A stretch of 64,000 nucleotides of DNA, from the NCBI GenBank assembly GCA_016748015.1, contig JAAOMT010000322.1, forward strand, positions 82,660-146,659. The letters are read 5' to 3'. Positions 1 through 12,933 of the stretch are shown here, in pieces (the stretch's first letter is position 1; each line of letters opens with the position of its first letter). The translations under genes were made by a program, and so were the position numbers. The notes under the pieces were generated by a model. That model made no database searches, was not told the origin of the DNA, and saw only the letters and a program-made list of their open reading frames with translations. The stretch is from Geosiphon pyriformis (Eukaryota > Glomeromycota > Glomeromycetes > Archaeosporales > Geosiphonaceae).

Positions 1-565
1 GAATAGATGAATTAAACAGATATGTTAATCTGATCACAAATATAAAACTGATCCGTGTAACAATAATTTTCTGATTAATGATCAATTTTTTGGTGTTCTT
101 TCAAAGTTTAAAGCTCATAATAATAACTGGTAACTCCTTTTTAGACGTTTGTTGAGAATATGTTCACTTGCTTTTGTTAAGCGTTCCTTACCAGAACTCT
201 AAAAGTGTTCCACATGTTAGAAAAGTAATAGTTTCATTTTAAAATTCTTGGTTATCTAGAAGGTCTTGAATAATATTAAAATTTCTGTATTTGCCTTTAA
301 GTTAATTGAAAGAATGATTGGATCATGAATATTTATAAATAACTAGTTCATATATAATTTTTCTTGTTATTTATAATGGGTTTTCCGCTGAATCAGACTT
401 TTATCCCACTTTTATCAAAATATGTTGCTCTTAATGAAATATTATTATTTCGATGCATTGCGTTTTAATTTGAGCTAATTTCATTAATAGAATTACTTTA
501 ACTTCAGCTGATCTCACATTTTACGTGAGTCATTTGATAATAATTTTAAAACTAATTGAAAGTCG
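1..565. other. Non-coding left edge
   Basis: No coding region could be supported on either strand. This is the 3' flank of the minus-strand seryl-tRNA synthetase gene, whose stop codon lies at 566-568. It is AT-rich sequence with scattered stops in all frames. Confidence 0.5.
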
Positions 566-2297
566 TTATTGAGACGTTTGATCATCCCCAATAACTTTCA
601 AACCTCCCATCCACTTTTGTAGCACCTTAGGGACTAGCACTTTTCCATCAGAAGTTTGAAAGTTTTCAAGGATTGCAATGATCAAACGTGGAACAGCAGC
701 AGCAGTCCCATTGAGCGTGTGTACAAATTCAGTCTGAGGCATAGATGATGATTTTTGATCGGCAAGCTTTTCTTCATTATTATTGCGGCTCGAAGGTCGG
801 TATCGAATATTTAATCGACGTGATTGATAGTCAGTACAATTTGAAGCAGATGATATCTATTTAATTGGGGAAAGAATCGTCAATCCGGCGGCAGTAATCA
901 AATTAAATGCTAGGGATGGATAACTTTTGACTCTTTAATTCACACTGTACCTCGCCCCAATCTCCACGACCAGCCATCCATGCTTCTATGTCATATTTTC
1001 GGAAAGCACTAGCTCCCAATTCTCCGGTTGGCATATCCAGAACTCTAGAAATTTTATTATTTGATCAAAACATAATGGTCCAAATAATATAGAAAGGTCA
1101 CAATGATAAATAGAAAAATACGACAAATCACTTGAAGCATAAGCCCAAATCTACGCAAATCTCTTCTTGGATCGATATAATTTCATCAAACATTCGTTCA
1201 CTTTGCTCTGGTGTTGTCACCGAAAATATTTCCACTTTACTAAATTGATGTACACGGTAGAGTCCTTTTGTATCAGCACCACGTGCACCAGCCTCAGCAC
1301 GATAAGCTCGTCCGAACCCGACCATCTTAATCGGCAGTTGACTTTCTTTTAAAATCTTTTCAGCATAAATCCCAGCGAGAGGAATCTCAGCTGTGGCAGA
1401 AAGTATCAAATGTGTTGATTTTTGTTGTTGATGCTGCTGCTCTTTTGAGAGCGATGATGAATCAGGAGAATGTGATGAGGTGCTTAAAAAATAATTTTGC
1501 TGCATTTCATTTGTCCTCGGATTGAATCCACATGCATTACTAAACTCAGTTCTGATCACGTCCGGGGTGATGATCGGTGTGAAACCCTTAGAGATTAATT
1601 TTTGCATGGCATATTGTATCAAGGCTAGTTCCAAAAGTGCTCCTGCATTTCGAAGGTAATACCAACTATTACCCGAGACTTTAGCTGCTGATTCCAAATC
1701 CAACAAATCATGTTTTTTCGCAATACTCAGATGATCTTTGATCGGATACGAAACTAATTCTTGCGTTAATGGTGTACCAAATTGTTTAACAACTCGAGTC
1801 TGAGATGCGTCACCAATAGGTGCATCAGGGTGTGTTTCATTCGGAATCAGAAGAGCTTCCTGTAATAGTAATTGCTCAATCTCTCCAAGTCTCGCATCTC
1901 TTTGATGAATTAATTCTTTGAGCATTTTACCTTGTTCCAGCAATGCAGCTCGTTCATCTGAGAGGGTCAAAGAAAAGGATGATGATAGCTTCTTTGTCAA
2001 ATTAGCGATTTCGTTACGTTTACTTCGAAGATCATTTATTTCTTTTGTGATTTCACCAAAATTCGCGTATAGTTGGGCAACCTTTTGAATGTTTGCATCT
2101 AGCACATTTCTATTTCGAATGTTTTGGGAGATTGAATCCAAATTATCGCGAAGGTATCTATAATTTAAATGTGGCTTAAGAATGATAAATGATGGTGGTG
2201 GTAAGGTTTTTGATGATGGTGCGAAAGTGGAGGATGAAAATCGGACTTTTAATGAAGAGCGATCAAATTTCGATAATATCCCTGCGTATAAAATCAT
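566..2297 (-). CDS. Seryl-tRNA synthetase, probably mitochondrial
   Basis: Class II aminoacyl-tRNA synthetase that charges tRNA-Ser. Three exons join in frame: 2297-1132, 1044-951 and 856-566 (minus strand), giving 516 residues with GT-AG introns. Residues about 45-150 form the N-terminal helical tRNA-binding arm. The catalytic core follows, with motif 2 around [19 protein letters not shown] and the following RVHQF. Exon 2 carries [23 protein letters not shown], exon 3 starts with the family signature [19 protein letters not shown], and motif 3 is [18 protein letters not shown]. The first 40 or so residues are basic and Ser-rich ([16 protein letters not shown]), which looks like a mitochondrial presequence and suggests the organellar isoform. 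A Gln/Ser-rich insert ([11 protein letters not shown]) sits in the core. The start at 2297 is the first in-frame ATG before the conserved part. Splice sites were chosen by eye from the conserved frame. Confidence 0.93.
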
Positions 2298-2925
2298 GGA
2301 TTATCGAATGATTAAGAATAACTTCCACTAATCGCGAATTGTGAAAAGTAAATTCATTACCAAACTTTTTTAAATCAGCAACATATTTTGTCAAGAAATT
2401 AAATTTTGCCATCGCCTCAATTGTTCCCTTGAAGTAAATTATGTGACTCCTGCCGCTCAAATATCCTTGACAATAAATCATATAAATCAAAAAGTCACAG
2501 GTTAAAATTGTCTTGCAGATCTTTGATAATGAGATTAGTCATGTTTCGACTAGGTAGATTATTTTGTGTGAATCCTCTATTTCACTTTTAATTTAAACCT
2601 TTGAAAAATATTCAAGAACTGTTCAATCGTGGTAAATATGAAAAACTTGATTAATTCTTTTATTCATTAAGGTAAACTTTATAAAACTTTTAAATTTATG
2701 TAATAGCTTAATTTCAAATTAACACATGTTATATTTTTTCTTAAAAAATTATATATAAATTTTCAAATACTAAAATATATATTTTTTAAAAACAGAAAAA
2801 ATTTTTATAAAAATAATGTATTTATAATATATTTAACCATCAGTTATTGAAATTATTCAAAATTTATTTCAAAGAACATTTTTCTGTTAGAATTATGTTG
2901 GCAAATTATAAACAAATTCACTAGT
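2298..2925. other. Intergenic, AT-rich
   Basis: This lies between the start of the seryl-tRNA synthetase gene and the stop codon of the sterol isomerase gene; both are on the minus strand. It should contain the synthetase promoter and the isomerase 3' UTR. No coding sequence is supported; a 75-codon minus-strand frame at 2263-2490 has no recognisable features. Confidence 0.5.
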
Positions 2926-3842
2926 TTAATTCACTTTTTTACTCTTTCTCCTAATATCTTCTCTAACGGCATTGGTTAGCTGCATCCAACTTTGCACAAT
3001 CAGCGAAAATGGAATAATCATCCAAAAAAAATTAAAAAAGAAAAAATAAAACCAATAATAATAAGCCTCAGGACGACAATGCGGACTTCCTTGGAATATT
3101 GTTGTCCAATAATATAAGACACAACCATACATTTGACCTAATGAAATTACCAATTGGAGTACGTAACGAGATGGCCACTGTTGGTAAATGGCAAATGCGG
3201 TTGCGAACGATAATGGGCCCCAGATTGCCTTTTGAATTAAGTGGAATCAGGAATTCATTCGTAATAATAATAATAATAATAATAATAATACCCTAAAAAC
3301 TTACAGCAGTAATCCGTTCCATGTTAACAACAAATGGATCTGACGATAAATACCTAGAATCACTTAACGCATACTCTTTCCATAACTGTCCCAATAACGC
3401 GTTATCACCTTGCATAGTTTCGTGAAACGTGGCAAAATAACCCTCGAAAAAAGTATGAATACAACCACAAACGACAAACCATAAAAAGGCCAATTTATCT
3501 AGACGATTTAATTTTTTGGATTGTGAACCGACAAAGAGGATTAATGAACTTGCTAGTATGACTGTAAAGAATGCGATGAAAAATATTGAGAGGATGTATG
3601 GCATTGAGAGGGTCGGTGCTACATAGTCGGGTAGCTGGAATTTGGAGCGTTTTAGAGGAGTATAGACGGTAGCTTTTAGGATTCAAAAGTTCTTAAGACG
3701 AAATCGAACCTACCACTAGATTACGAGGATAGTAAGGGTGAGAAGGTTCAAAAAGAGGAAAGCCTTTCGTTACATTATTACTCGAGTCTACTTGTTCTAC
3801 CTGAGTGATACGTTTAAACAACCCAAACAAAAAGTCAAGCAT
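2926..3842 (-). CDS. EBP-type sterol Delta8-Delta7 isomerase
   Basis: Emopamil-binding-protein family (EXPERA domain), an ER membrane enzyme that moves the sterol double bond from C8 to C7. Exons 3842-3714, 3634-3305 and 3228-2926 join with phase-0 introns into 253 residues; the animal enzyme is about 230. The family's active-site residues are visible: H103 and E107 (IHTFFEG), E149 and T152 (MERITA), N219 and W222 (FNFFW). Their relative spacing matches what I recall for human EBP. The conserved GDNALLGQLWKEYALSDSRY segment is also present. At least four hydrophobic segments are seen (about 55-80, 92-110, 154-190, 205-230). The C-terminus is basic (RRKSKKVN), like an ER-retention tail. Intron 2 contains a short ATT microsatellite. 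Most Dikarya use the unrelated ERG2 enzyme for this step, so the EBP type is notable. Confidence 0.92.
3263..3293. repeat. (AAT)n microsatellite in intron
   Basis: About ten AAT units lie inside the second intron of the sterol isomerase gene, close to its donor site. Confidence 0.9.
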
Positions 3843-4247
3843 ATTTGCTCTCAACGGAGATTAACAATATATATTTTATTGGATCTGACAGGACTTTTTA
3901 AATTCTAGATTTTAAATATAAATCCTAAGACATTTTTGCTCGATTTTTCTTGTTAATATCTATTACACAAAAGTCTAGTTCACGTGTTCTCTAAAAAGAT
4001 AGAATACAATAACCTAAAACGGAAGAGAATAGTTGTGTTACTTAATTTATGTAATTTGAGATCTAAATTCTATGTTAATTCCAAATTTTAAAATTATCTT
4101 TGCAATTATAAACTTTATACCTCTGAAAGCTTGGAATGAATGTCAACCGTGAATTTTAAAAAATTGTATTTTCAAGTTATAGTTTTATAGCAGACAGAAC
4201 TGTATTACCCTTATTGTTGATCTCCTCACTCTTTCTTTTCGCCAAAA
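3843..4247. promoter_or_regulatory. Divergent promoter region EBP / COG1
   Basis: A 405-bp gap separates the start codons of the minus-strand sterol isomerase and the plus-strand COG1 gene. It must hold both promoters. A pyrimidine-rich stretch (CTCCTCACTCTTTCTTTTC) sits just upstream of the COG1 ATG. No specific factor site could be assigned. Confidence 0.55.
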
Positions 4248-7200
4248 ATGTCCATTAATAAACCGGCATTTCAAAGGGATCTTTCTTCAAATTTGGATGC
4301 TGACGAACTATTTGTCAAACACAGCATACCAGAATTACGCGCTTTAGAGAGAAAGACGAGGTAGCTGATAGTGTCAAATTTAGGCCTTTACCATGTTTCA
4401 TTCATTTTCAAAATCCCTGAGTTAACTTAACTTTGAAACCTTCCTTTTACCTGACTTAAGAACTGACATTGAGAACAAAAAGCAAGAACTCCGGTTAATG
4501 GTCGGGTGAGTTTCAATTAAAAAGAGAAAGGTTTTTAAAATTATTTTTTCTTCTGAATAGTCTGGTAACCTGATCCTCTATATGTTCTATTCAAGTGAGC
4601 GATATCGGGACTTGATTGATGCCGCTGATTGTATAGTCAATATGCGGAAGTGTGCCCTGTCAATTCAAGAAGAGCTCAATCATATGCACGAATCTTGCAA
4701 TGTTAATGAGTTAAAAAGTATTGTTGGCAATCAAATCGATGAAGATAAAAAGGGCACTAAAGGTATTATGATTGATCTGAGAAAGTGTACTGAATATTTT
4801 GAAATATGATCTCTCATTGATCCAGTTCATTATATTTTAAATTCTTGTCTATAATTTTTCGCTTTAAATAATAAGTATCATAATCTGAATAAAATTTTCT
4901 TGGATAACATAATTAGATGATAAAAAATATTATCTTTACTCATCGGCTGCTCAAATTAAGTTGCTTGTAGATGTTCCTGAACAGGTATGTTGCAAATTGC
5001 ATGTCAAATTTAATATCTGATTATCCCTTTAAAAAAAGTTCATTTAGGACTAATGGATTCTCACCTACAGATTTGGCGGTCATTAGAAAATCATAAATAC
5101 CTGAATGCTAGCCGCTTATATCTCATAGCTAAACTTGTATACAAAAATCTTCAAGCTCACAATGAGGATGCTCCATTCAGCGTTTCGGTATTCGTCTCTC
5201 AATATGAAAACTTGATTTTTTATGATATATAGTATCCTAATATACATATTACATTAGACCACGTTTCCTGTTGTACAGCGTCAATGGGATGCTGTTAGTC
5301 ACTTCAAAACACAAATCCTTCAAAAAGCCACAAACTTCTTGAAGGTACTCAATCAGTCTGAACAGGTAACTAATTATTTCTGACATAGTTACTAAATCGT
5401 TTCACTTTGAAATTACAGCTAATTACTTTTTAATGGTTAGAGCTTGGCAGAAACTCTGAGTTCAATCATGCTCTTGGATGATGTCACGATGAAAGATGTC
5501 TTTAAAATCTACCTCGAGACGCGTACTTCACTTTTACTGCATTCGTTTCAAATTGCTTTAAGCAACGAGAAGCTGACTATCGTTGATCGTATAAAAGAAA
5601 TGGTTCAGATTGTTCATGCCACCATCTTTCAAGCTGGCTTAGTCTTCATACGCGCTGGTCAAGATCGATCACTATTCGAGTCATATTTGTATCAATTACA
5701 GCAAGGATTTACAATTCAAGAAGATACCAATCCAAAATCAGTGGCATTAATGTCTTCGAGAGAGTCAAGATCTTCGTTAACGCGCTTGTATTCTCCTTCG
5801 ACAAATATCCATTTACTTATACGTTATTTGCCTGAATCCATTCAAACTTTCACTCCTTTTTTACACACGTCTGGTACTCGAGGACAATTTCCCCAAGAAG
5901 ATATCAGGATGCGAATGAATCTTTGGACTGATCTTGTGGTTGAAGAGTTTTCACAAAAATTGGGTTCTTTATTAAAAAAATTTCCTTCGGCGACTGATTT
6001 ACATGAATTAAGAAATATTATTTGGGAAATATTAAAGGAAGATGAATCTAGTAATTATGGGGACTTTACCTCTACTGAATTGACGAATGGGCGAGTCCAC
6101 CGAACTAGCCTGGGCTTTATTCTGACTGTACATAAGACAAGTTGGTCTTGGAGTTTTGTAAGTATTTCTGTATAATTTTTGGAATTTTGGAATTCTTGTT
6201 GTTTAACGTCACTTAAATTACATTTTAATAGGTTTGCAATCTTGTTCTTAATAAATCATTCTCGATTTGGAATGACTTATTGAGAAATGGCTTTAATCAA
6301 AGATTTCAAGATATTATTCTCTCTGCCTTCACCCGATTATCGAATCATCCTGAAGCTTTACTTCAACCTCGTCTATCACAAATCGATGATCTTGAAAATG
6401 AAGGTAAATTCTCTATCCATTATGGTCACTCAATGTAAAATACGTTTTCTTATTGATCCTACTCTATAGATCGAGACATTGGAAAATTTACTTGGGCTCA
6501 GCCTAATTTTAATGTATCAGACATTAATAAGCATCCTGGGAATGATACTGCTGTTGCGTTCAAGAATCGCGCCCAAAATCTTGTATGCTCTCAGACGTCT
6601 TGTGTATATGACACAAGGAAAGCTTTCGATCAGATATTAAAAAATATACTTTCTGATTTGAAAGACACATTCTCCTTGGTCCACTCAGAAAACAAAAGCG
6701 CTGAAATCATTTTGGATCCTACCGAAGGAGGTAAATTGTTCTACGCTTTCAGGTAAATGCAAATGCTAGTAAAACTCGAAACGCAGGTTATTGACAGATT
6801 GAGCCAAACGTCACTTATCTTTATCATAGCGATACCGAAAATCTTTTTTCCTTTTTTCAGAACGCGTTTATCAAATCGGTGGAATTGTATCGATCAAAAC
6901 TTGAAAATTTGTTGAATAATAATATCGAGCCTATCAGACGCTATGACGATTTAGACGATTCGGAGGCTATTAGTGTTTTTTGTGAGTTTTCATGCTTAAG
7001 ACATAACTTGCTCATACTTATTAACTCAATTTTTGTTTTTATTGGTCGCATAGCCAAGAGATTGTTGATCGCACGCGTTGCACAAGCAATCGCTTGTGAT
7101 TCGATCTATTTGGAAATTGCTTTAGCTTCAAACACACTGCATGGGGAGTTCAGTATTGGAGACTTTCCTCGAAGAACATCTACTTCTGGTAATAAGTCGT

Positions 7201-8431
7201 GATCACTTTACGCAAACCATTTTTCGACGCAAACCCATGTACACTAATAATGCTTTTTCAAAACTCTTTTCTCTATTGGAATAAGTTGATCAAAGGGTTA
7301 TAGCTTTACGACGAATGCTAATTGATGTTTACATATCAGCACATCAACCCTGGATTGAATGGGTTGTGGTTAAGGGAGAAAAATCCTTTGAAAAAATTTT
7401 TCTTAATTCCCCATGGAACGAAACGAAGATGCAAACACTTATTTGGGAAGGTAATAAAGATTAATTTCTAATTAAAAACATAATATTACTACAATCCGAG
7501 AATTTCCTTTTACTTTAGAGGTGTCCTCTCTAGATCAAGCCAATGAGAGCACCTTAGATGATCCAGAGAAAATAAAATTGCCTTCGCAGCCTTCAAACGG
7601 TCTCATGAATTGTCTTTTCAACATATGTCAAGAAATAAATCGTGTCGGGAGCCAGACATTGAATAAGGTAAAATAAAATAAATTGTTTATCAACTATTGC
7701 TTTTTGTTCCAAGGCCAATATCAGAGTATTTATCAATTCTGCCTCTAACATTTCCGGTACCACTTGACGAAAAAGTCAGTAATCAACATTTTACTGGTCA
7801 AACTATCCAGATCAATATTTAGCCAGTTTCAATTTTTTATCAATGATTCGCATCAATTTCACCACGTTTCAGAAAAGGGTGCGATTCAAATGCTCTTTGA
7901 TGTCAAGTTTTTGAGCAAGATATTCGAAGGGTCTTTGTCCTTTGATCATGACCTTCAGCAGGATGAGAATAACCAAGACATATCAACCAATAATTTAGAG
8001 CAACAATCAACACAAAAAATGATTACAGAAGTCCTGCAGAGGATTAAAATGAAGGTAATTTGGCTGATTTTATTACAATTATCTTTTATAAATTCAATAA
8101 TAACAGTCCTTTGTCATTAACAACAGATTGATCCAATCGACTTAGCTGTTTTTGAACCTTATTTAAACAAAAATGTCGATCGACATTATACTCGCACCTC
8201 GATTTTACTAGCGTTGCTACAATTAAATCCTAAAGTGTTGGACATGTAAGCATTACCAATTTGTTTCAAGTATTTTTTCATAAGGATTTTGTTCATCACA
8301 GTTTGGCCTTCATTTCGCTCCTTAGAAGACGGAAAGGTTTAGCCATTCAAGATTATCACAATATTTTGGCTGTGGTCCCTCAGGCCCCTCGTTTCACGTT
8401 GTTACCCATTACTCAAGAGATTGGTCAATGA
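4248..8431 (+). CDS. COG1: Conserved oligomeric Golgi complex subunit 1
   Basis: Subunit of the COG tethering complex, which guides retrograde vesicles within the Golgi. Sixteen exons join in one frame of 972 residues (human COG1 is 980): 4248-4360, 4461-4505, 4596-4762, 4917-4984, 5071-5187, 5258-5365, 5441-6157, 6232-6403, 6470-6752, 6830-6981, 7054-7188, 7286-7450, 7519-7667, 7776-8054, 8127-8245, 8302-8431. The N-terminus has the Vps51-like helical start (LFVKHSIPELRALERKTR, then VGERYRDLIDAADCIVNM), followed by YSSAAQIKLLVDVPEQIW. Near the C-terminus the family blocks FNICQEINRVGS, AIQMLFDVKFL and IDPIDLAVFEPYLNKNVDRH are clear. The least certain junction is the acceptor at 7775. The ATG at 4248 is the first before the conserved frame. 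Confidence 0.92.
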
Positions 8432-8666
8432 AACAAGGCTCGAGTTCATCAACCTTCATTAGAAGAATTCTATTTCCATTTAAATCAAGCTGAAACTGGT
8501 TGATTATCAACCAATACAAATTACGTCTTTATCAAGGGCAGAACCGAAGTATATCCAACATCTGTTATTTATTTTAAATATATTTTGACTTACTTTTTTT
8601 CTATCTATTCATTTTATGTGGTTGCAAAAACAAAAAATTATCGTTATATTTTAAATTCTAAATAAG
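8432..8666. other. Convergent 3' intergenic region
   Basis: A 235-bp AT-rich gap lies between the stop codons of COG1 (+) and malate dehydrogenase (-). It holds both 3' ends, and no separate feature is seen. Confidence 0.5.
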
Positions 8667-10327
8667 TTAATGCTCGGCTACAAATTTAACACCCTTTTCG
8701 ATATTCTTTTTCAGTTCAGGCAAAGCCTGCGCGATGAGTTCTTTTTCGTAATCGCTGAGTTTCCCAAGGGGATAAATTTTTTCAGCGCCATTAGGACCCA
8801 ACTCAACATTTGATGCAAAGTATTCGATACCATCAGGCGAGAAAAGGTCTGATTTTACATATGTTGGTTCGATCACGCCCTTCTCATTATTGACAAGGGC
8901 CCGAAGAAGAGAATTCGTGAATTTTGAAGCAGCATAGGCCATTGATAGTGTGGCAGAACCAGTCCCTTTTCGGAAGATCAAAAAATGTCAGGTTGATGAA
9001 GCGACACCATGAAATGAATGAAGTGGTTGTTGCTTACCAGCTTTAGCTTTAACGACTTCGTCCCCCCCAAATTGAATTCGATGTGTCAACGCTTTTAGTT
9101 CTTCGTCGCTGAACTTGCTGTCTATTTGTGAAAGCAAAGGTACAATAGTAACACCGGAATGCCCACCAACAACTGCAATTTTTTCTTTTCTTGGATCAGT
9201 GCCTTTCAGTTCCGCGACAAAGCATGATGCACGAACGTCATCAAGTGTTGTGATACCAAATATTCTGTTCAGGATTTAAATTCAAAAAATTAGTAATGGA
9301 TTAAAGCATTTGTAAAATTACAAGGCGTCAGGGAGAATGGGAGTAAGGCCTTGAAACATTTACTTGCGCTGATCATATATTCCATGTTTCTTAAACACCT
9401 CCGAGACGATGGGAACGGTAGAGTTAACGGGATTTGCGATGATAGCTACAATTGCTTTTGGAGCATATCTAAATGGACAAATAAAGGATCGAGTTTTTTT
9501 CCACAAAATAATAAGAAATAATATTCTCAGAACTTACTGTGCAACGGAAACGGCCAAATCTCGTACGATACCAGCATTCGTCTATTATGAGTGAATGAAC
9601 CACACGAATGTTAGTTCAGCATAATCAAAAGGCTGATCAAACAAAGATATTGAAAACTTGAAGACTCAACATTAAAAAGATCATCGCGTGTCATGCCCGG
9701 CTTCCTTGGCACACCAGCAGGTATCACGACAATATGTGCATCAGACAGTGTGTGTTTAAGGCCTTCATTTTCTCGAACATAGCCAGTAACCTATTTGTGA
9801 TTCAATGGAATATCGAGATCATGAGGATGAAGAGCCATGGCTCCAATTGATTCTATCGAATTATATAACATTTTGGTGGTTCTCATAATTGATCTTTCAA
9901 ACATAGATCAAAATATCTATATAATTATATTTCTAAAACATTAACCTTGCTCTTTGTATTAATATGACTTAGGTCAGCAGCAACACCAGGGGTATTAACA
10001 ATATCATAAAGCGCTAGATGCGAGATCAAGTCATTTTGTTTGAGCAGGAGAGAAAGAGGTTGGCCGATTCCACCTTTGAAAATTATTCAAAAAAGGTAAA
10101 GCATTATTATAAAATTTTACTACTGCTTTGACATTTAAAATATTGCTTACCAGCAGCACCAAGTACAGCAACCTTGGCAGCGTTCTAAAACGTGAATCCA
10201 AAGAGCTGTTAAAAACATCGTACGTTTCTGAAAAATTATACATAAATGAAGTACTTACTGTACCCACAGAGGAAGAAAAACTACGTCTGATTGCGCCAAT
10301 AGTGGTAAATCGTCGAAAACCCAACAT
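8667..10327 (-). CDS. Malate dehydrogenase, mitochondrial
   Basis: NAD-dependent malate dehydrogenase of the TCA cycle, interconverting malate and oxaloacetate. Eight exons on the minus strand join to 341 residues: 10327-10259, 10184-10151, 10073-9946, 9790-9671, 9581-9538, 9468-9364, 9264-9038, 8965-8667. The N-terminus ([20 protein letters not shown]) is basic and Ser-rich, as in a matrix presequence. The Rossmann NAD loop [15 protein letters not shown] is split by intron 2. The substrate-binding loop with [14 protein letters not shown], the [13 protein letters not shown] strand, the catalytic histidine in [13 protein letters not shown] and the [14 protein letters not shown] helix are all present. 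Length and all key residues are normal for the mitochondrial/glyoxysomal type. A second, peroxisomal copy is not in this window, so targeting is inferred from the presequence only. Confidence 0.95.
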
Positions 10328-11013
10328 TATGGAAAGCGGACAGGAAAAGGAATCAATTGCCGTTGTCTCTGTATTGATGAGTCATTGACTTAAATTTTAG
10401 AACTTTGAGATGTAATTGGTTAGTCTAACTTTGTATAATTGGACAGGATTTAATTTAATGGTAATGCCTTTTTTTTATTACTGCCTTTTAAATTATTATT
10501 GGACCGTGGTTATAAATAAAATAAATTGCGTTTATTCACGTGATAAAATCAAAGTTTTAATTTGAAATAGATTTTTCAATCTATTGAGGTTACAAGAAGG
10601 ATCTCAATGGCTTTTGACTTTCAAGCCAGAGTAAAAGTCCGTAAGCATTTGATGTCTCATAAACCAATGCAAAGCACTTCTTTTTTCAGCGCTTGAAAAT
10701 CATATTTTCGTCTTACTTGGGTTCCTTTTTTTTACTTTGGAATTTGTGATTATCAAAGATGTGGGTTTGTATATCCTAAATGTTCTAAATATTTACATTG
10801 GAACTTTGGCCTTAATATAATCATAAAAATAAATATTGATCCCATTAAATTTTACAAAAATGACCTTCCAAGACATATAGATTGAAATGATTGCCATCCC
10901 CAGATTGAACCACTTAAATGATCAAAAATTTCCATTCGTACTCAATGCGCTTCCTAATCAAAATTCAATTTTTCAAGCTATAGAAATCTCGACACTGATT
11001 CTTTATGGAGGTC
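10328..11013. other. Intergenic, MDH promoter and GPI8 3' side
   Basis: This AT-rich stretch covers the malate dehydrogenase upstream region and the 3' flank of GPI8, both on the minus strand. The CACGTG at 10538-10543 is an E-box-like palindrome, of unknown use. No coding sequence is supported. Confidence 0.45.
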
Positions 11014-12660
11014 TCACAATAGAATAGATATCCATTTTATGATTCCGAAAAATATTCCTGAAACCAATAAAAATTGAACTGGTAGCGAGGAAGCAGGTTG
11101 AGATTCCACGTGAACAAGGTGAAAATTCCTTGATTGGGGGCTACTTATGGCAGTTAATAACTCACGATTGAGATGAGAAGTAAATTTCTAAAATATTTGA
11201 AATATGAAAATTAACGAGTCTATCATTTGCTCCAAACATTTTAAATTTTCACTTACTTTATCAGAAATATTTGTAGTGGAATTTGGTTTTATGGAATTTT
11301 TGTATTCCACAGATAAATTGTACTTTTCCTTCGTGATTTCTACATTTTGAACGCTACCAAAGAAATCTGTTACAAGAACCTAAAAATTTAACGATAATAT
11401 TGAGTTAGTTGAAATAAATTAAAAAGATGTTTGTAACATGATTCGATCTCCCAACCTTTTCCAATGGCCTACGAAACAAATCATTTCTTACGCCAGGTGT
11501 GGAATGTATCAATATGTGATTGTATGAATTGAACAGATCTTGCAAAGTAGCTTTACTTTGCATATCTATTTTTTCCAAGAATTCAAGATTATAATAGGTA
11601 AATCGATCAATGACGGCAACTCCGATATCAGTGTCCATATGGTGCTAATTTTAGATTTTACATGGTGAGATTAAAATTCTCGGATATAAATAAATAATCG
11701 AGTAATAATTACAGAATAAGAATTTTCGCCAAATTCACTACTTCCTGTGGCCAGAATATTAGGAGAATATATTTGGCTATACATGGTATTTGCTTGGCAA
11801 GTATCTATCATAAATAATATTTCATGATATCTTGTAGAGCCAGTAAAAGAAAGAATAAAGAATTATAATCGGTCAAGTAACCAAGTCCCCCCGATGTTTC
11901 ATAAAAACCCTACTGACCTCCTTTTCTCCCACATTTGTTCAAAAGCATCGGCCAGATCAAAACTACTAATCTCTTCAGCATCTTGAAACTTTAAGAATTC
12001 ATTTCCCCCATGTCCGGTCATGTAAACCAATATATTTGAACGGTCATCAGATAATAACCGTTTTGAACGAGGGGTTTCAGGAGAAACGCGACCTATTGTA
12101 TATTAATAAACTGAGTTTCAAAAGATCACCATATCTGATATACTCGATGCCTTTCGATTTACCTGTTAAAACCCGTATAAAGTTTTCAACGGTTACCTCA
12201 TAACCACGGTAATCCACTTCCACATTATCACCATACAAATCTAAATGTCTCGCGGCATTATTAAAAACTGTTGCGGGAAATACATTTCGCGGATTACAAG
12301 CAACATCGTCAGAAAGCATTAAAATGATGTTCGAATCAGGAATTCCAAGTCGTTTTACCGTTCGGTACATTGATAAAGTATTGGCCATGTGCCTGTAATT
12401 AAACCAGAATCTCGAGGTGCAGACCTAGATAAATAAGTTATTTCAGACAAACGAAACTAAGTTATAAAGTTGAAGCTGGATTGTCTTAAAGGAAAAATCT
12501 TTACCAAAACGGCCCAATTATTTGTATGACCTGCTCCTCGACTAAAGAATCCGTCAACATCATGCGGATGATTTGTTTTCACTATTAAATTTGAACTGGC
12601 GAAACAAGGAAAAAGGGACAATAGCAATAAGTTTAAAAAAGAAAGCTTATAGAGATTCAT
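11014..12660 (-). CDS. GPI8: GPI-anchor transamidase catalytic subunit (GPI8/PIG-K)
   Basis: Caspase-fold cysteine protease (peptidase C13) of the ER GPI transamidase; it cleaves the C-terminal signal of a protein and attaches the GPI anchor. Seven minus-strand exons join to 398 residues (human PIG-K 395): 12660-12505, 12424-12163, 12092-11918, 11830-11713, 11644-11456, 11379-11257, 11187-11014. Residues 1-22 are a hydrophobic signal peptide ([18 protein letters not shown]). The catalytic histidine is in YMTGHGG and the catalytic cysteine in FMIDTCQA; other family blocks are [38 protein letters not shown] and [14 protein letters not shown]. The last exon encodes a Ser/Pro-rich linker and a C-terminal transmembrane helix ([20 protein letters not shown]), matching the family topology. 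The last exon is the least conserved part. Divergent with ULA1. Confidence 0.93.
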
Positions 12661-12933
12661 AGCAAAATATAAATAGTCAGTATTTTGCCTTTACTGATAT
12701 TTGGCTTCAATTGTACAACTTTAATGATAAGAATCAGTCACATGAGATATCAGATATATCACTTTCTTATCCAAAAAAGTTTATATATAAATTTATTCTA
12801 GCCCCAAATAGTTCAAGTGCATTTGATTCTGAGTCAATAGTATCACCATGTATCACAGATCTCATAATTTACAACTCTCTTAATTGAAGATGATTTCTCA
12901 CATTAATTGTTTCAGTTCTTCGCTCAATAAAGT
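12661..12933. promoter_or_regulatory. Divergent promoter region GPI8 / ULA1
   Basis: A 273-bp gap lies between the start codons of GPI8 (-) and ULA1 (+), so both promoters must lie here or extend into 5' exons. A TTTATATATAAAT stretch near 12780-12792 is a possible TATA element; its direction is unclear. Confidence 0.5.

Noticed and set aside
2263-2490. Possible upstream exon of seryl-tRNA synthetase
   Set aside because: The frame overlaps the synthetase start in another frame and has no targeting or conserved sequence.
10031-10388. Two frames on opposite strands at the malate dehydrogenase start
   Set aside because: Only the first 23 codons of the minus frame are real (exon 1); the rest is read-through or antisense.
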